Origin: Mycolicibacillus koreensis
GTDB lineage: Bacteria > Actinomycetota > Actinomycetes > Mycobacteriales > Mycobacteriaceae
Length of the DNA stretch: 60,650 bases
Assembly (NCBI RefSeq): GCF_002104795.1
Contig: NZ_NCXO01000024.1
Location: 1-60,650 of the forward strand
Direction of reading: 5' to 3'
Shown: positions 10,175-19,003 of the stretch, piece after piece
Layout: each line of letters opens with the position of its first letter
Position numbering within the stretch: the stretch's first letter is position 1
Made by a program: the position numbers and the translations under genes
Notes under the pieces: model-generated
What the model saw: only the letters and a program-made list of their open reading frames with translations
Database searches by the model: none
What the model was told of the DNA's origin: nothing

Positions 10175-10204
10175 GCCCCAGTGCGGGGCGTGCCCCAGTG
10201 CGGG
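10175..10204. repeat. 13-bp direct repeat with 17-bp period
   Basis: GCCCCAGTGCGGG occurs at 10175-10187 and 10192-10204. Each copy can form a small GC hairpin. They lie just after the sdhB stop and could slow or end sdh transcription. Confidence 0.7.
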
Positions 10205-10210
10205 CGAGGG

Positions 10211-11014
10211 TCAGCGCGCGAACATCAGCGCGCGCTTGACCTCCTGGATCGCCTTGGTCACCTCGATGCCGCGGGGGCAGGCCTCGGTGCAGTTGAACGT
10301 GGTGCGGCAGCGCCACACGCCGTCGACCTCGTTGAGGATGTCAAGACGCTCCGCAGCGCCCTCGTCGCGGCTGTCGAAGATGAACCGGTGGGCGTTGACG
10401 ATCGCGGCCGGCCCGAAGTAGCTGCCCTCGCTCCAGAACACCGGGCAGCTGGTGGTGCAGATGGCACACAGGATGCACTTGGTGGTGTCGTCGAAGCGGT
10501 GCCGGTCCTCGGGGCTTTGGATGCGTTCGCGGGTCGGCTGGTTGCCGTGGGTGATCAGGAACGGCTTGATCGCCCGGTAGGCGTCGAAGAACGGCTCCAT
10601 GTCGACGACCAGGTCCTTTTCCACCGGCAGTCCGCGGATCGGCTCGATGGTCAAGGTGAGCTGCTTCTTCGGGTTCTTCGGCAGCAGGTCACGCATCAGC
10701 ACCTTGCAGGCCAACCGGTTGTATCCGTTGATCCGCATCGCGTCGGAGCCGCAGACCCCGTGGGCGCACGACCGGCGGAACGTCAACGTGCCGTCGAGAT
10801 AGCTCTTGACGTAGATCAGCAGGTTGAGCACGCGGTCGGTGGGCAGGCACGGCACCCGGAAGCTCTGGAAACCGGCGGCGTCGGGATCCTCCGGGTTGAA
10901 CCGGGCGATCTTCAACGTCACCATCACCGCACCGTCGGGAACGGGCGGCAGCGGCGGGTCACCGGCCTCGGGGGCGTCGACGATGGCCCCCGAGGACTGT
11001 GCGGGAGGAGTCAT
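10211..11014 (-). CDS. sdhB: Succinate dehydrogenase iron-sulfur subunit
   Basis: Electron-transfer subunit of 267 residues of succinate dehydrogenase (complex II), on the inner face of the membrane. Cysteines for three clusters are visible: SCAHGVCGSDAMRING with LACK downstream (2Fe-2S), CILCAICTTSCPVFW (4Fe-4S) and CTEACPRGIEVTKAI (3Fe-4S/4Fe-4S). The N-terminus is extended by a Pro-rich stretch. The ATG overlaps the sdhA stop (TGATG). Corresponds to Rv3319, the Sdh2 complex. Confidence 0.97.
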   Translation of the reverse strand: MTPPAQSSGAIVDAPEAGDPPLPPVPDGAVMVTLKIARFNPEDPDAAGFQSFRVPCLPTDRVLNLLIYVKSYLDGTLTFRRSCAHGVCGSDAMRINGYNRLACKVLMRDLLPKNPKKQLTLTIEPIRGLPVEKDLVVDMEPFFDAYRAIKPFLITHGNQPTRERIQSPEDRHRFDDTTKCILCAICTTSCPVFWSEGSYFGPAAIVNAHRFIFDSRDEGAAERLDILNEVDGVWRCRTTFNCTEACPRGIEVTKAIQEVKRALMFAR

Positions 11015-12768
11015 CAGTACTTCCGCTCCTTGGGTTCGTAACGGGTCTGGACCACGGGCTTGAAGTCCAGCCGGATATCGCTGCGCAGTTCGGCGCCCTG
11101 CTTGTAGGCCGTGGTGTGCACCATGTAGTTGGCGTCGTCGCGGTCGGGGTAGTCCTCGCGGGCGTGGCCGCCGCGGGACTCCTTGCGGTTGAGTGCGCCC
11201 ACCACGGTGACTTCGGCCAGCTCCAGCAGGAACCCCAGCTCGATGGCTTCCAACAGGTCGGAGTTGAACCGTTTGCCCTTGTCGTGGACGGTGATGTGGG
11301 CGTAGCGGTCCTTGAGGGCCCGGATGTCGCGGAGCGCCTGGTTCAAGGTCTCCTCGGTGCGGAACACCGCGGCGTTGTTGTCCATCGTCTGCTGCAGCTC
11401 GCCGCGGATGTCGGCGACGCGTTCGTGGCCGTGGTCGGACAGGATGTGGGCCACCCAGTCGATGACCATGCGCGCCGGATCCTCGGGCAGGTCGACGAAG
11501 TCGTGCCCGGCCGCGTACTCGGCGGCGGCGATGCCGGCCCGACGGCCGAACACGTTGATGTCCAGCAGTGAGTTGGTGCCCAACCGGTTGGCGCCGTGCA
11601 CCGACACGCAGGCGCACTCGCCGGCGGCGTACAGGCCCGGCACGGTGGTGCTGTTGTCGCGCAGCACCTGGCCGGTGACGGTGGTCGGGATGCCCCCCAT
11701 GACGTAGTGGCAGGTCGGGTAGACCGGCACCAGCTCGGTGACCGGATCCACCCCCAGGTAGGTGCGGGCGAACTCGGTGATGTCGGGCAGCTTGGCTTCC
11801 AGCACATCGGCGCCGAGGTGGCGCACGTCGATGTAGACGTAGTCCTTGTTCGGCCCGGCGCCGCGGCCTTCGAGGACCTCCAGCACCATCGAGCGGGCGA
11901 CGATGTCGCGCGGCGCCAGGTCGACGATGGTGGGGGCGTAGCGCTCCATGAACCGCTCACCGTCGGCGTTGAGCAACCGGCCGCCCTCGCCGCGCACCGC
12001 CTCGGAGATCAGGATTCCCAGCCCGGCCAGCCCGGTCGGGTGGAACTGGTGGAACTCCATGTCCTCCAGCGGCAGGCCCTTGCGGAACACCACGCCCATG
12101 CCGTCGCCGGTGAGGGTGTGGGCGTTGGAGGTGGTCTTGTACATGCGCCCCGAGCCGCCGGTGGCCATCACGACGGCTTTGGCGTGGAAGACGTGGATCG
12201 AGCCGGTGGCCAGCTCGTAGGCGACGACGCCGCTGGCGACCGGTCCCGACGGGGAGTCGGTGAGCAGCAGGTCGAGCACGTAGAACTCGTTGAAGAACTC
12301 GACGTCGTGCTTGACGCAGTTCTGGTACAGCGTCTGCAGGATCATGTGGCCGGTGCGGTCAGCGGCGTAACAGGACCGCCGGACGGGGGCCTTGCCGTGC
12401 TCGCGGGTGTGCCCGCCGAACCGGCGCTGGTCGATACGGCCCTCGGGGGTGCGGTTGAACGGCATCCCCATCTTCTCCAGGTCGAGCACCGCGTCGATGG
12501 CCTCCTTGGCCATGATCTCCACCGCGTCCTGGTCGGCCAGATAGTCCCCACCTTTGACGGTGTCGAACGTGTGCCACTCCCAGTTGTCGTCCTCGACGTT
12601 GGCCAGCGCGGCGCACATCCCGCCCTGCGCGGCGCCGGTGTGGCTGCGGGTGGGGTAGAGCTTGGTCAGCACCGCGGTGCGTGCGCGGGGGGCGGCCTCG
12701 ACCGCGGCGCGCATGCCGGCGCCGCCGGCGCCGACGATCACGACGTCGTATCGGTGTTCGCTAATCAA
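11014..12768 (-). CDS. sdhA: Succinate dehydrogenase flavoprotein subunit
   Basis: Catalytic FAD subunit of 584 residues, oxidising succinate to fumarate. It shows the Rossmann motif VVIVGAGGAGMRAA, the FAD-linking histidine region TRSHTGAAQGG, FHQFHPTGLAG and RGEGGRLLN, and the end NRKESRGGHAREDYPDRDD that holds active-site residues. The start is a TTG at 12768 with TAAGGA about 6 bases before it. This matches the N-terminus of M. tuberculosis SdhA (Rv3318), to which the protein is very similar. sdhD ends 9 bases upstream. Confidence 0.97.
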   Translation of the reverse strand: MISEHRYDVVIVGAGGAGMRAAVEAAPRARTAVLTKLYPTRSHTGAAQGGMCAALANVEDDNWEWHTFDTVKGGDYLADQDAVEIMAKEAIDAVLDLEKMGMPFNRTPEGRIDQRRFGGHTREHGKAPVRRSCYAADRTGHMILQTLYQNCVKHDVEFFNEFYVLDLLLTDSPSGPVASGVVAYELATGSIHVFHAKAVVMATGGSGRMYKTTSNAHTLTGDGMGVVFRKGLPLEDMEFHQFHPTGLAGLGILISEAVRGEGGRLLNADGERFMERYAPTIVDLAPRDIVARSMVLEVLEGRGAGPNKDYVYIDVRHLGADVLEAKLPDITEFARTYLGVDPVTELVPVYPTCHYVMGGIPTTVTGQVLRDNSTTVPGLYAAGECACVSVHGANRLGTNSLLDINVFGRRAGIAAAEYAAGHDFVDLPEDPARMVIDWVAHILSDHGHERVADIRGELQQTMDNNAAVFRTEETLNQALRDIRALKDRYAHITVHDKGKRFNSDLLEAIELGFLLELAEVTVVGALNRKESRGGHAREDYPDRDDANYMVHTTAYKQGAELRSDIRLDFKPVVQTRYEPKERKY

Positions 12769-12777
12769 CTCGAATCC

Positions 12778-13245
12778 TTAGGAGATGTTGGCGTCGAAGG
12801 TCACCAGCACGTAGGTGCCCAACAGCAGCGTGAACACCATCGACAGCAGCAGCAGGCTGTTCAGCCAGAACCGAGTCGAGTTCTTGCGGGTGTAGTCGCC
12901 GATGATGGTGCGCATCCCGTTGGCGCCGTGCAGTTGCGCCAACCACAGCAGCAGCAGGTCCCAGATCTGCCAGAACGGCGAGGCCCAGCGCTGCGCGATG
13001 AAATTGAAGTCGATGCGGTAGACCCCGTCCTCCCACATCAACATGATGAACAGGTGGCCGAGCACCAAGAAGATCAGCCCGACACCGGAGAACCGCATGA
13101 ACAGCCAGGTGTACTTCTCGAAGTTGACCATCCCGGTGTGCCGGCGCGGTGCGCGGGGGTTGCCGAAGCTTGCCGGGCTGTCGAAGCTGCTCTGGACCAC
13201 CGGGGCGGTGTCGCCGCGGCCTAGTTGCAAATCCGGCCCGCTCAT
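12778..13245 (-). CDS. sdhD: Succinate dehydrogenase membrane anchor subunit
   Basis: Anchor of 155 residues with three membrane helices (WLFMRFSGVGLIFLVLGHLF, FWQIWDLLLLWLAQLHGANG, FWLNSLLLLSMVFTLLLGTY) that binds quinone and, with SdhC, heme. Histidines in LGHLF and QLHGANG are candidate heme or quinone ligands. The ATG at 13245 overlaps the sdhC stop (ATGA). It corresponds to Rv3317. Confidence 0.93.
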   Translation of the reverse strand: MSGPDLQLGRGDTAPVVQSSFDSPASFGNPRAPRRHTGMVNFEKYTWLFMRFSGVGLIFLVLGHLFIMLMWEDGVYRIDFNFIAQRWASPFWQIWDLLLLWLAQLHGANGMRTIIGDYTRKNSTRFWLNSLLLLSMVFTLLLGTYVLVTFDANIS

Positions 13246-13673
13246 CCGAAGTACCCCATCATGTGAATGCCGACCACGACGGTCGCCGGGACCATGACCA
13301 GCAGCCAGACGATCGCGGTCACCCAGATCATCAGGCGTTGGTAGCGCGGACCCTGCTCCCAGAAGTCGATGAGGATCACCCGCACGCCGTTGAGACCGTG
13401 GTAGAGCACCGCGGCGATCAGGCCGAGTTCCATCAGCCCGACCAGCGGTGTCTTGTAGGTCTCGATGACTTCGTTGTAGGCCTGCGGGCTCACCCGCACC
13501 ACCGCGGTGTCGAGCACGTGGACGAACAGGAAGAAGAAGATGGTTGCGCCGGTGATGCGGTGCAACAGCCACGACCACATGCCCGGGTCGCCCCGGTACA
13601 GGGTGCGGCGAGCCCGTCGCGAACGCGCCCGCGAGGCCGGTGCTACCGGATCCGCGGATGCCGCTGTCGTCAT
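13242..13673 (-). CDS. sdhC: Succinate dehydrogenase cytochrome b556 subunit
   Basis: Membrane subunit of 143 residues with three helices. WSWLLHRITGATIFFFLFVH carries the conserved HRxTG quinone-site motif and a second His, and LYHGLNGVR holds the likely heme-ligand His. Start ATG 13673 is preferred over ATG 13697 and GTG 13730 because GGAGG lies 5 bases before it. It corresponds to Rv3316. First gene of the sdhCDAB operon, divergent from cdd. Confidence 0.93.
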   Translation of the reverse strand: MTTAASADPVAPASRARSRRARRTLYRGDPGMWSWLLHRITGATIFFFLFVHVLDTAVVRVSPQAYNEVIETYKTPLVGLMELGLIAAVLYHGLNGVRVILIDFWEQGPRYQRLMIWVTAIVWLLVMVPATVVVGIHMMGYFG

Positions 13674-13871
13674 CAGCGCCTCCAACATCATCGCCATGGG
13701 GAACCGTCGATTGGACTCTAGTCCCCCCACGCGCGGCGAATGAAATGTGTTGGCGCCATCGGTGCTTGCCCCCGCCGGAAGTTAGGGTTGGCTGTGTGAG
13801 GTGTTCAACAGCCCTATTGGGGCGTGTCGGTGTGGTTCCCAGCGCCGGGTGCAAAGCGTGACGTCGCCGTG

Positions 13872-14270
13872 GTGAACGCTGAGATTCAGTGGGATACGCT
13901 GCGGGACAAAGCAAGACGTGTCGCGCAGAGCGCCTATGCGCCGTATTCGCAACTGCGGGTGGGCGCGGCCGCGCTGGTCGACGACGGGCGCGTGGTGACC
14001 GGGTGCAATGTGGAGAATGTCTCATACGGATTGAGCCTGTGCGCCGAGTGCGGCGTGGTCTCGGCGCTGCACGCCGGCGGGGGCGGCCGACTGGTGGCAC
14101 TGGTGTGCGTCGACGGTGGCGGTGCGGTGCTGCTGCCGTGCGGCCGGTGCCGGCAGCTGCTGCTGGAAAGCGGGGGCCCGAAAATGCTCGTCGATCATCC
14201 CGACGGGCCGAAACCGCTTGCCGATCTGCTGCCGGACGCGTTCGGTCCGGAGAGCCTGCCCGCGCGGTGA
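13872..14270 (+). CDS. cdd: Cytidine deaminase
   Basis: Zinc enzyme of about 132 residues that converts cytidine and deoxycytidine to uridines. The zinc and catalytic motifs are GLSLCAECGVVSAL (C-A-E) and PCGRCRQLLLE (PCxxC), with GCNVENVSYG binding the sugar. The start is uncertain: GTG 13872 gives the usual family length, while GTG 13869 and GTG 13824 are also in frame and no ribosome site decides. It corresponds to Rv3315c and begins the cdd-deoA-add salvage operon. Confidence 0.93.
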   Translation: MNAEIQWDTLRDKARRVAQSAYAPYSQLRVGAAALVDDGRVVTGCNVENVSYGLSLCAECGVVSALHAGGGGRLVALVCVDGGGAVLLPCGRCRQLLLESGGPKMLVDHPDGPKPLADLLPDAFGPESLPAR

Positions 14271-15571
14271 CCGCCGTGCCGATTTTCGACGCGCCGACGG
14301 TGATCGGCGTCAAACGCGACGGCGGCCGGCTGCCGGACGCGGCGATCGACTGGGTCATCGAGGCCTACACCGCCGGCGAGGTGGCCGAGGCCCAGATGTC
14401 GGCGCTGCTCATGGCGATATTCCTGCGCGGTATGGAGCCTGCGGAGACCGCCCGGTGGACCGCGGCGATGATCGCGTCGGGGGAGCGACTGGACTTCCGG
14501 GACCTGACCCGCGGGGGCCGGCCGCTGGTGACCGTGGACAAGCACTCCACCGGCGGGGTCGGCGACAAGATCACGCTGCCGCTGGTGGCGGTCGTCGCCG
14601 CGTGCGGGGCGGCCGTGCCGCAGGCCTCCGGGCGCGGGCTCGGCCACACCGGCGGAACCCTGGACAAGCTGGAGTCCATCGCCGGATTCGACGCGACGCT
14701 GTCCGGCGCGCAGGTCGCCGAGCAACTGCGGACGGTGGGCGCGGCGATCTTCGCCGCCGGCCACCTGGCGCCGGCCGACGCGAAGCTCTACGCGCTGCGC
14801 GACGTGACCGCCACGGTGGAGTCGCTGCCGCTGATCGCCAGTTCGGTGATGAGCAAAAAACTCGCCGAGGGCGCCGGCGGGTTGGTTCTCGACGTCAAGG
14901 TCGGTTCCGGAGCGTTCATGAAATCCCGGCGGCAGGCCGATGAGCTGGCCCGGATGATGATCGCGTTGGGAGCGGCGCACCACGTGCCGACCACGGCGCT
15001 GCTCACCGACATGAACACCCCGCTGGGCGCGACGGTTGGCAATGCCCTGGAGGTCACCGAAGCCCTGGAGGTGCTCGCCGGGGGCGGGCCGCCCGACGTC
15101 GTCGAGCTGACGGTGGCCCTGGCCGCCGAGATGCTCGCCGTGGCCGGCGTCGACCGGATTGATCCGGCCCAGACGCTGACCGACGGCACCGCCATGGACA
15201 GGTTCCGGGCGTTGATCGCCGCGCAGGGCGGGGACCTGGGCGTCGCACTGCCGGTGGGCGGCGCGTGTGAGACGGTGTGCGCCGCGCACGGTGGCGTCGT
15301 GCGCCGCATCGATGCTCTGGCGGTGGGGCGGGCGGTGTGGCGGCTTGGCGCGGGGCGCTCCGGGCCGGGTCAGCGGGTGCAGCACGGGGCCGGCATCGTC
15401 GTGCACCGTCGCCCCGGAGACCCGGTGGCCGCGGGGGAACCCGTGTTCAGCCTGTATACCGACACCCCGCAGCGCTACCCTGCGGCCATGGCCGAACTCG
15501 ACGGTGGCTGGCAGATCGGGGACACCCCGGAACCGGCCGGTCCGCTGATCCTTGATCGGATAGCACCATGA
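14267..15571 (+). CDS. deoA: Thymidine phosphorylase
   Basis: Pyrimidine-nucleoside phosphorylase of 434 residues that splits thymidine or deoxyuridine with phosphate. The family signature is clear: [18 protein letters not shown], then [19 protein letters not shown] (phosphate and base site), and [20 protein letters not shown]. The GTG at 14267 overlaps the cdd stop, and the end overlaps the add ATG, so all three genes are translationally coupled. It corresponds to Rv3314c. Confidence 0.95.
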   Translation: MTAVPIFDAPTVIGVKRDGGRLPDAAIDWVIEAYTAGEVAEAQMSALLMAIFLRGMEPAETARWTAAMIASGERLDFRDLTRGGRPLVTVDKHSTGGVGDKITLPLVAVVAACGAAVPQASGRGLGHTGGTLDKLESIAGFDATLSGAQVAEQLRTVGAAIFAAGHLAPADAKLYALRDVTATVESLPLIASSVMSKKLAEGAGGLVLDVKVGSGAFMKSRRQADELARMMIALGAAHHVPTTALLTDMNTPLGATVGNALEVTEALEVLAGGGPPDVVELTVALAAEMLAVAGVDRIDPAQTLTDGTAMDRFRALIAAQGGDLGVALPVGGACETVCAAHGGVVRRIDALAVGRAVWRLGAGRSGPGQRVQHGAGIVVHRRPGDPVAAGEPVFSLYTDTPQRYPAAMAELDGGWQIGDTPEPAGPLILDRIAP

Positions 15572-16683
15572 CCATCCCGTTGACCCTGGAGACCATCCGG
15601 CAGGCCCCCAAGGCGCTGCTGCACGATCATCTCGACGGTGGCCTGCGCCCGGCGACCGTGCTGGAGATCGCCGAGCAGATCGGCTACCGGGGGCTGCCGG
15701 CCACCGACGAGACCGCGCTGGCCGACTGGTTTCGCACCCGGTCCCACAGCGGCTCGTTGGAGCGTTATCTGGAGCCGTTCTCCCACACCGTGGCGGTGAT
15801 GCAGACCCCGGAGGCGCTGCACCGGGTCGCCGACGAATGCGTGCGGGACCTGGCCGACGATTCGGTGGTCTACGCCGAGGTGCGCTTCGCCCCCGAACTG
15901 CACATCGACCGGGGGCTGTCGTTCGACGCGGTCATCGAGGCGGTGCTGGCCGGGTTCGCCGACGGGGAGCGCGCCGCCGCCGCAGCCGGACGTCCCATCA
16001 CGGTGCGCTGCCTGGTCACCGCGATGCGTCACGCCGCGCTGTCCCGGGAGATCGCCGAATTGGCGATCCGGTTCCGCGACCAGGGGGTGGTGGGTTTCGA
16101 CATCGCCGGGGCGGAGGCCGGCTACCCGCCGAGCCGGCACCTGGATGCCTTCGAGTACATGCGTGACAACAACGCCCGGTTCACCATCCACGCCGGTGAG
16201 GCGTTCGGGTTGCCGTCGATCCACGAGGCGATCGCGTTCTGCGGAGCCGATCGGCTCGGGCACGGGGTGCGCATCACCGACGACATCGAGGTCAGCCGGC
16301 CCGGCGGGGGCGGCAAGGGCGTCGGGGACCCGGTGGTGCGGCTGGGCCGGCTGGCGTCGATCCTGCGGGACAAACGGATCCCGCTGGAGATGTGCCCGAG
16401 TTCCAATGTGCAGACCGGGGCGGTCGCCAGCATCGCCGAGCATCCGTTCGACCTGCTGGCGCGGGCCCGTTTCCGGGTCACCGTCAACACCGACAACCGG
16501 CTGATGAGCGACACGACGATGAGCAACGAGATGCTGGTGCTGGCCGAGGCGTTCGGCTACGGCTGGAGCGATTTGGAGCGGTTCACGATCAACGCGATGA
16601 AATCGGCGTTCATCCCGTTCGATGAGCGGCTGGCGATCATCGACGACGTGATCAAACCGCGGTATGCGGTGCTGGTGGGCTGA
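15568..16683 (+). CDS. add: Adenosine deaminase
   Basis: Zinc-dependent adenosine deaminase of 371 residues in purine salvage. Motifs: [12 protein letters not shown] (HxH), [17 protein letters not shown] (catalytic His and Glu), RLGHGVRI, and [11 protein letters not shown] (Asp zinc ligand). [11 protein letters not shown] is the conserved CPxSN stretch. Its ATG overlaps the deoA stop by 4 bases. It corresponds to Rv3313c. A strong inverted repeat follows and probably ends the operon. Confidence 0.96.
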   Translation: MTIPLTLETIRQAPKALLHDHLDGGLRPATVLEIAEQIGYRGLPATDETALADWFRTRSHSGSLERYLEPFSHTVAVMQTPEALHRVADECVRDLADDSVVYAEVRFAPELHIDRGLSFDAVIEAVLAGFADGERAAAAAGRPITVRCLVTAMRHAALSREIAELAIRFRDQGVVGFDIAGAEAGYPPSRHLDAFEYMRDNNARFTIHAGEAFGLPSIHEAIAFCGADRLGHGVRITDDIEVSRPGGGGKGVGDPVVRLGRLASILRDKRIPLEMCPSSNVQTGAVASIAEHPFDLLARARFRVTVNTDNRLMSDTTMSNEMLVLAEAFGYGWSDLERFTINAMKSAFIPFDERLAIIDDVIKPRYAVLVG

Positions 16684-16761
16684 TCCGTCGGACCCGAATA
16701 GCGGCGGCGGCACGGGTGTCCCGCGGGGGTGGCCGCACGCACACCGGGCCCACAAAAGGCC

Positions 16762-16801
16762 GCGACCCGGGCCGCTATCACGCGATAGCCGCCCGGGTCG
16801 C
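16762..16801. terminator. Bidirectional terminator hairpin (18-bp stem)
   Basis: GCGACCCGGGCCGCTATC, a 4-base ACGC loop, and GATAGCCGCCCGGGTCGC form an 18-bp stem with one mismatch. It lies between the convergent add and LGFP lipoprotein genes. On the minus strand the stem is followed by a short TTTT stretch 3 bases downstream. Confidence 0.85.
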
Positions 16802-16816
16802 CGGTGTCAGAACGGG

Positions 16817-17374
16817 TTAGTTCTCGACGACCGTGGCCTCTTCGTCACCCTCGGCCCACGTCACGGTGCCGTGCTCGAAGGTGGTCTGCTTCTGGCCCTG
16901 CGCGTTGGTGGTCTCGTCGCTGGTCGGGTAACCCAGCTCGCCCTGCGAGCCACCCAGCTCGTTCCACTTGTCGCGGATGAGGCCCCACACCACGTAGGTG
17001 CCGGTCTCGGTCGCGACGATCACGCCGTCGTCGAACTGCTGGAAGATGCCGCCGTCGGGGTTGGTGACCGCAGCGTCGGTCGGCGCACCCAGCGCGGTGC
17101 GTGCCTCGTCGTCCAGCGCGTTGTACTTCTCCAGGATGGCGCCCTCGACGGTGTACTCGGTGCCGTCCGCACCCGCGATCTGGGTGGAGGTGGGCGCGGC
17201 GCTCGTCGTGGTCTCGGCGGGGCTCTCCTTCAGCGACGACGTCACCGAGCTGACAGAGCTGGTGATGTCCTTGGCCTTGTCCTTGGCCTCATCGGTGCTG
17301 CACCCCGAACCGAGGAGTGCGAATCCGGTGACCGCCACCGTGAGGGCGGCGGCCCGTTTCGTTGCCTTGCGCAT
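16817..17374 (-). CDS. LGFP-repeat lipoprotein
   Basis: Secreted lipoprotein of 185 residues. A signal peptide ends in the lipobox ALLGSGC, so the Cys would be acylated and anchored outside the membrane. A Ser/Thr/Lys-rich linker with DEAKDKAKDIT follows, then a C-terminal domain with LGFP-type repeats (LGAPTDAAVT..GGIFQQFDDGVIV; LGYPTSDE..TTFEHGTVTW). LGFP repeats occur in actinobacterial wall proteins and are thought to bind cell-wall polymers. ATG 17374 has AAGGGAG 5 bases upstream. Confidence 0.88.
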   Translation of the reverse strand: MRKATKRAAALTVAVTGFALLGSGCSTDEAKDKAKDITSSVSSVTSSLKESPAETTTSAAPTSTQIAGADGTEYTVEGAILEKYNALDDEARTALGAPTDAAVTNPDGGIFQQFDDGVIVATETGTYVVWGLIRDKWNELGGSQGELGYPTSDETTNAQGQKQTTFEHGTVTWAEGDEEATVVEN

Positions 17375-17558
17375 CGTGCTCCCTTCGAGTTGGTAGGCGC
17401 CCCGTGATCGAGGCAACCCTGCGCGAGCGTATCGCGAGACTATATCGATGGCAGGCCCAGGGCACAGATTTAACGAAACTGGCCCCGGGGCGGTGACGCG
17501 GACGGCGACACGGCTGTCTTTCGCGACCCGGTCGCGCTGTTCGCATCGTTCGCGCTGG

Positions 17559-17576
17559 TCACACTGTTCACACTGT
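17559..17576. repeat. 9-bp tandem duplication
   Basis: TCACACTGT occurs twice in a row, followed by another partial TTC. It lies upstream of the LGFP lipoprotein gene in a region rich in CTGTTC/CGTTC-like words. Confidence 0.85.
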
Positions 17577-17586
17577 TCGAGTGGGA

Positions 17587-17614
17587 GTCATTCACGCCGG
17601 GTCATTCACGCCGG
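17587..17614. repeat. 14-bp tandem duplication across a stop codon
   Basis: GTCATTCACGCCGG occurs twice without mismatch. The second copy contains the TGA stop (minus strand) of the Rv3311-like gene, so the duplication reaches into its last codons. Confidence 0.9.
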
Positions 17615-18861
17615 AGTCGCGATTCGATGAATCGCTCCAGTTCCTCCCACTGTTTGACCGCGGGCGCAAACGGGCCCCGCACGGTGCCGCCGCCGTCGAG
17701 GACGTGGTCGACGAGCTTTCCCAGCGGCTGATCGGCGGCCAGCACCCGGTCGGCGGTGGTGTCCTCGGCGTAGTCATTGACGTCGCGGGCCAACTCCACC
17801 ACCAACTCGAGCTGGTCGTGGTCGACCGCGTCGGGGCCGTCGGCGAGGTCGTCGGCGAGGCCACTGAGCACGTAGACGTTGTCGTCGGTGACCTTGACAT
17901 CCAGCGAGCCGTCGGTGGCGGCGGTGCGGATGTCGTCGTAGGTGCTCAGGTTGGACAGGTCGTGGTCGTGCTCATCGGCGAGGTACCGCGCCAGGGACCG
18001 TTCGGAGCCGAACACGCTGACCCGGCCGTTGCGGCCGAGGAACAACGGCCGGTCGTCGAAGTAGCAGCGCAGCGTGTACACCGTGCCCGCCGCGGTCATG
18101 ATCTGGATGGGGTCGATGCCGACCTTCGCCCAGAAATCGGCGTCGCTGCCGAGCACCACCCGGTCGGCGGCGGACCGCTCGGCGGCCGGGGCGGCGTTCT
18201 CGGCGGACCGCTCGGCGATCCCGTCGTCCGCGGTGTCGCCGTCGTCCTCGGGGGCTTCCGGGGCCGGTTCGGCGAGCTCGTCGGCGGCCTTCGACGCCGC
18301 GGCGCTGTCCACGTCGGGGGTGGTCACCACGGCGTCGACCGCGTCGAGCACCGCGTCCCAGTTGCGGGCGACGACCTCGCCGAGCGCCTCCCAGCGCGCC
18401 TGTCCGGCCCGGCCGGTGAAGTAGTCGACCCCGCTGGTCACCGTGCCCAGAGTCGGGTTGCCGTTGAAAAACTTGGTGATCGCCGTGAGCTCGCAGACCG
18501 ACCCGATCGACGCCACCACCGCCAGCGCCCCGGCCAGGGAGCGCACCGACTTCTTGGTGGGGTCCTCCGCGAGCCACTCCTCGACGGCGACCAGGTCGAA
18601 CGACCGGCGACGGGCCGGATCCAGCGTGTGGGCGTTGGCCTCGGTCAGCCTCGGCCAGCCCGGGTGGTCGACAAGGTCGTTGTCGGTGTCGGTCCGGACG
18701 AACGCCACCAGGTCGGCCACCGTGGCGAAGCCGTACAGGTCGTCGTCTTTGCCCAAAAACGCCTCCCACTCGTCGCCCGCGTCGCGCCAGCGTGGCGCCC
18801 ACAGGGTGTAGTAGTCGCCGGCGGTCAGGCTCAGGCGGATCGGGACGAGGTCAGCAGCCAT
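17602..18861 (-). CDS. Conserved actinobacterial protein, Rv3311-like, function unknown
   Basis: Soluble protein of 419 residues, the same length class as Rv3311 of M. tuberculosis, which occupies the same place near add and upp. The N-terminal half (LSLTAGDYYTLWAPRWRDAG, DEWEAFLGKDDDLYGF) and the C-terminal half (YFDDRPLFLGRNGRVSVFGS) are joined by an acidic Ala/Glu-rich linker around residues 195-245 that is probably disordered. No catalytic motif is recognised. The ATG is 7 bases after a TATCCT box, so the message is probably leaderless. Confidence 0.85.
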   Translation of the reverse strand: MAADLVPIRLSLTAGDYYTLWAPRWRDAGDEWEAFLGKDDDLYGFATVADLVAFVRTDTDNDLVDHPGWPRLTEANAHTLDPARRRSFDLVAVEEWLAEDPTKKSVRSLAGALAVVASIGSVCELTAITKFFNGNPTLGTVTSGVDYFTGRAGQARWEALGEVVARNWDAVLDAVDAVVTTPDVDSAAASKAADELAEPAPEAPEDDGDTADDGIAERSAENAAPAAERSAADRVVLGSDADFWAKVGIDPIQIMTAAGTVYTLRCYFDDRPLFLGRNGRVSVFGSERSLARYLADEHDHDLSNLSTYDDIRTAATDGSLDVKVTDDNVYVLSGLADDLADGPDAVDHDQLELVVELARDVNDYAEDTTADRVLAADQPLGKLVDHVLDGGGTVRGPFAPAVKQWEELERFIESRLRRE

Positions 18862-18868
18862 GCGGCAC

Positions 18869-18874
18869 AGGATA
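18869..18874 (-). promoter_or_regulatory. Candidate leaderless -10 of the Rv3311-like gene
   Basis: TATCCT (TANNNT pattern) on the minus strand ends 7 bases before the ATG at 18861. Confidence 0.5.
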
Positions 18875-18966
18875 ACGACGGGCGCCCCGGGCGCGGAGAA
18901 CGGTCCTCGCTCGCGGCGGTTCGGGCCCGCTCGGCGGGGGTGACACCCGCAGTAATTTGCACGCAC

Positions 18967-18972
18967 GATAAT
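18967..18972 (+). promoter_or_regulatory. Candidate -10 of the PE-PPE array
   Basis: GATAAT in an AT-rich patch (CACGATAATTTGTCGG) about 30 bases before the first PE-PPE gene. No -35 element is evident. Confidence 0.35.
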
Positions 18973-19003
18973 TTGTCGGGCCAGGAGAGGCGGGGGGACG
19001 TTG

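Noticed and set aside
11596..13224. Long plus-strand open frame opposite sdhA and sdhD.
   Set aside because: Shadow of the sdh operon, with no recognisable domain and no ribosome site.
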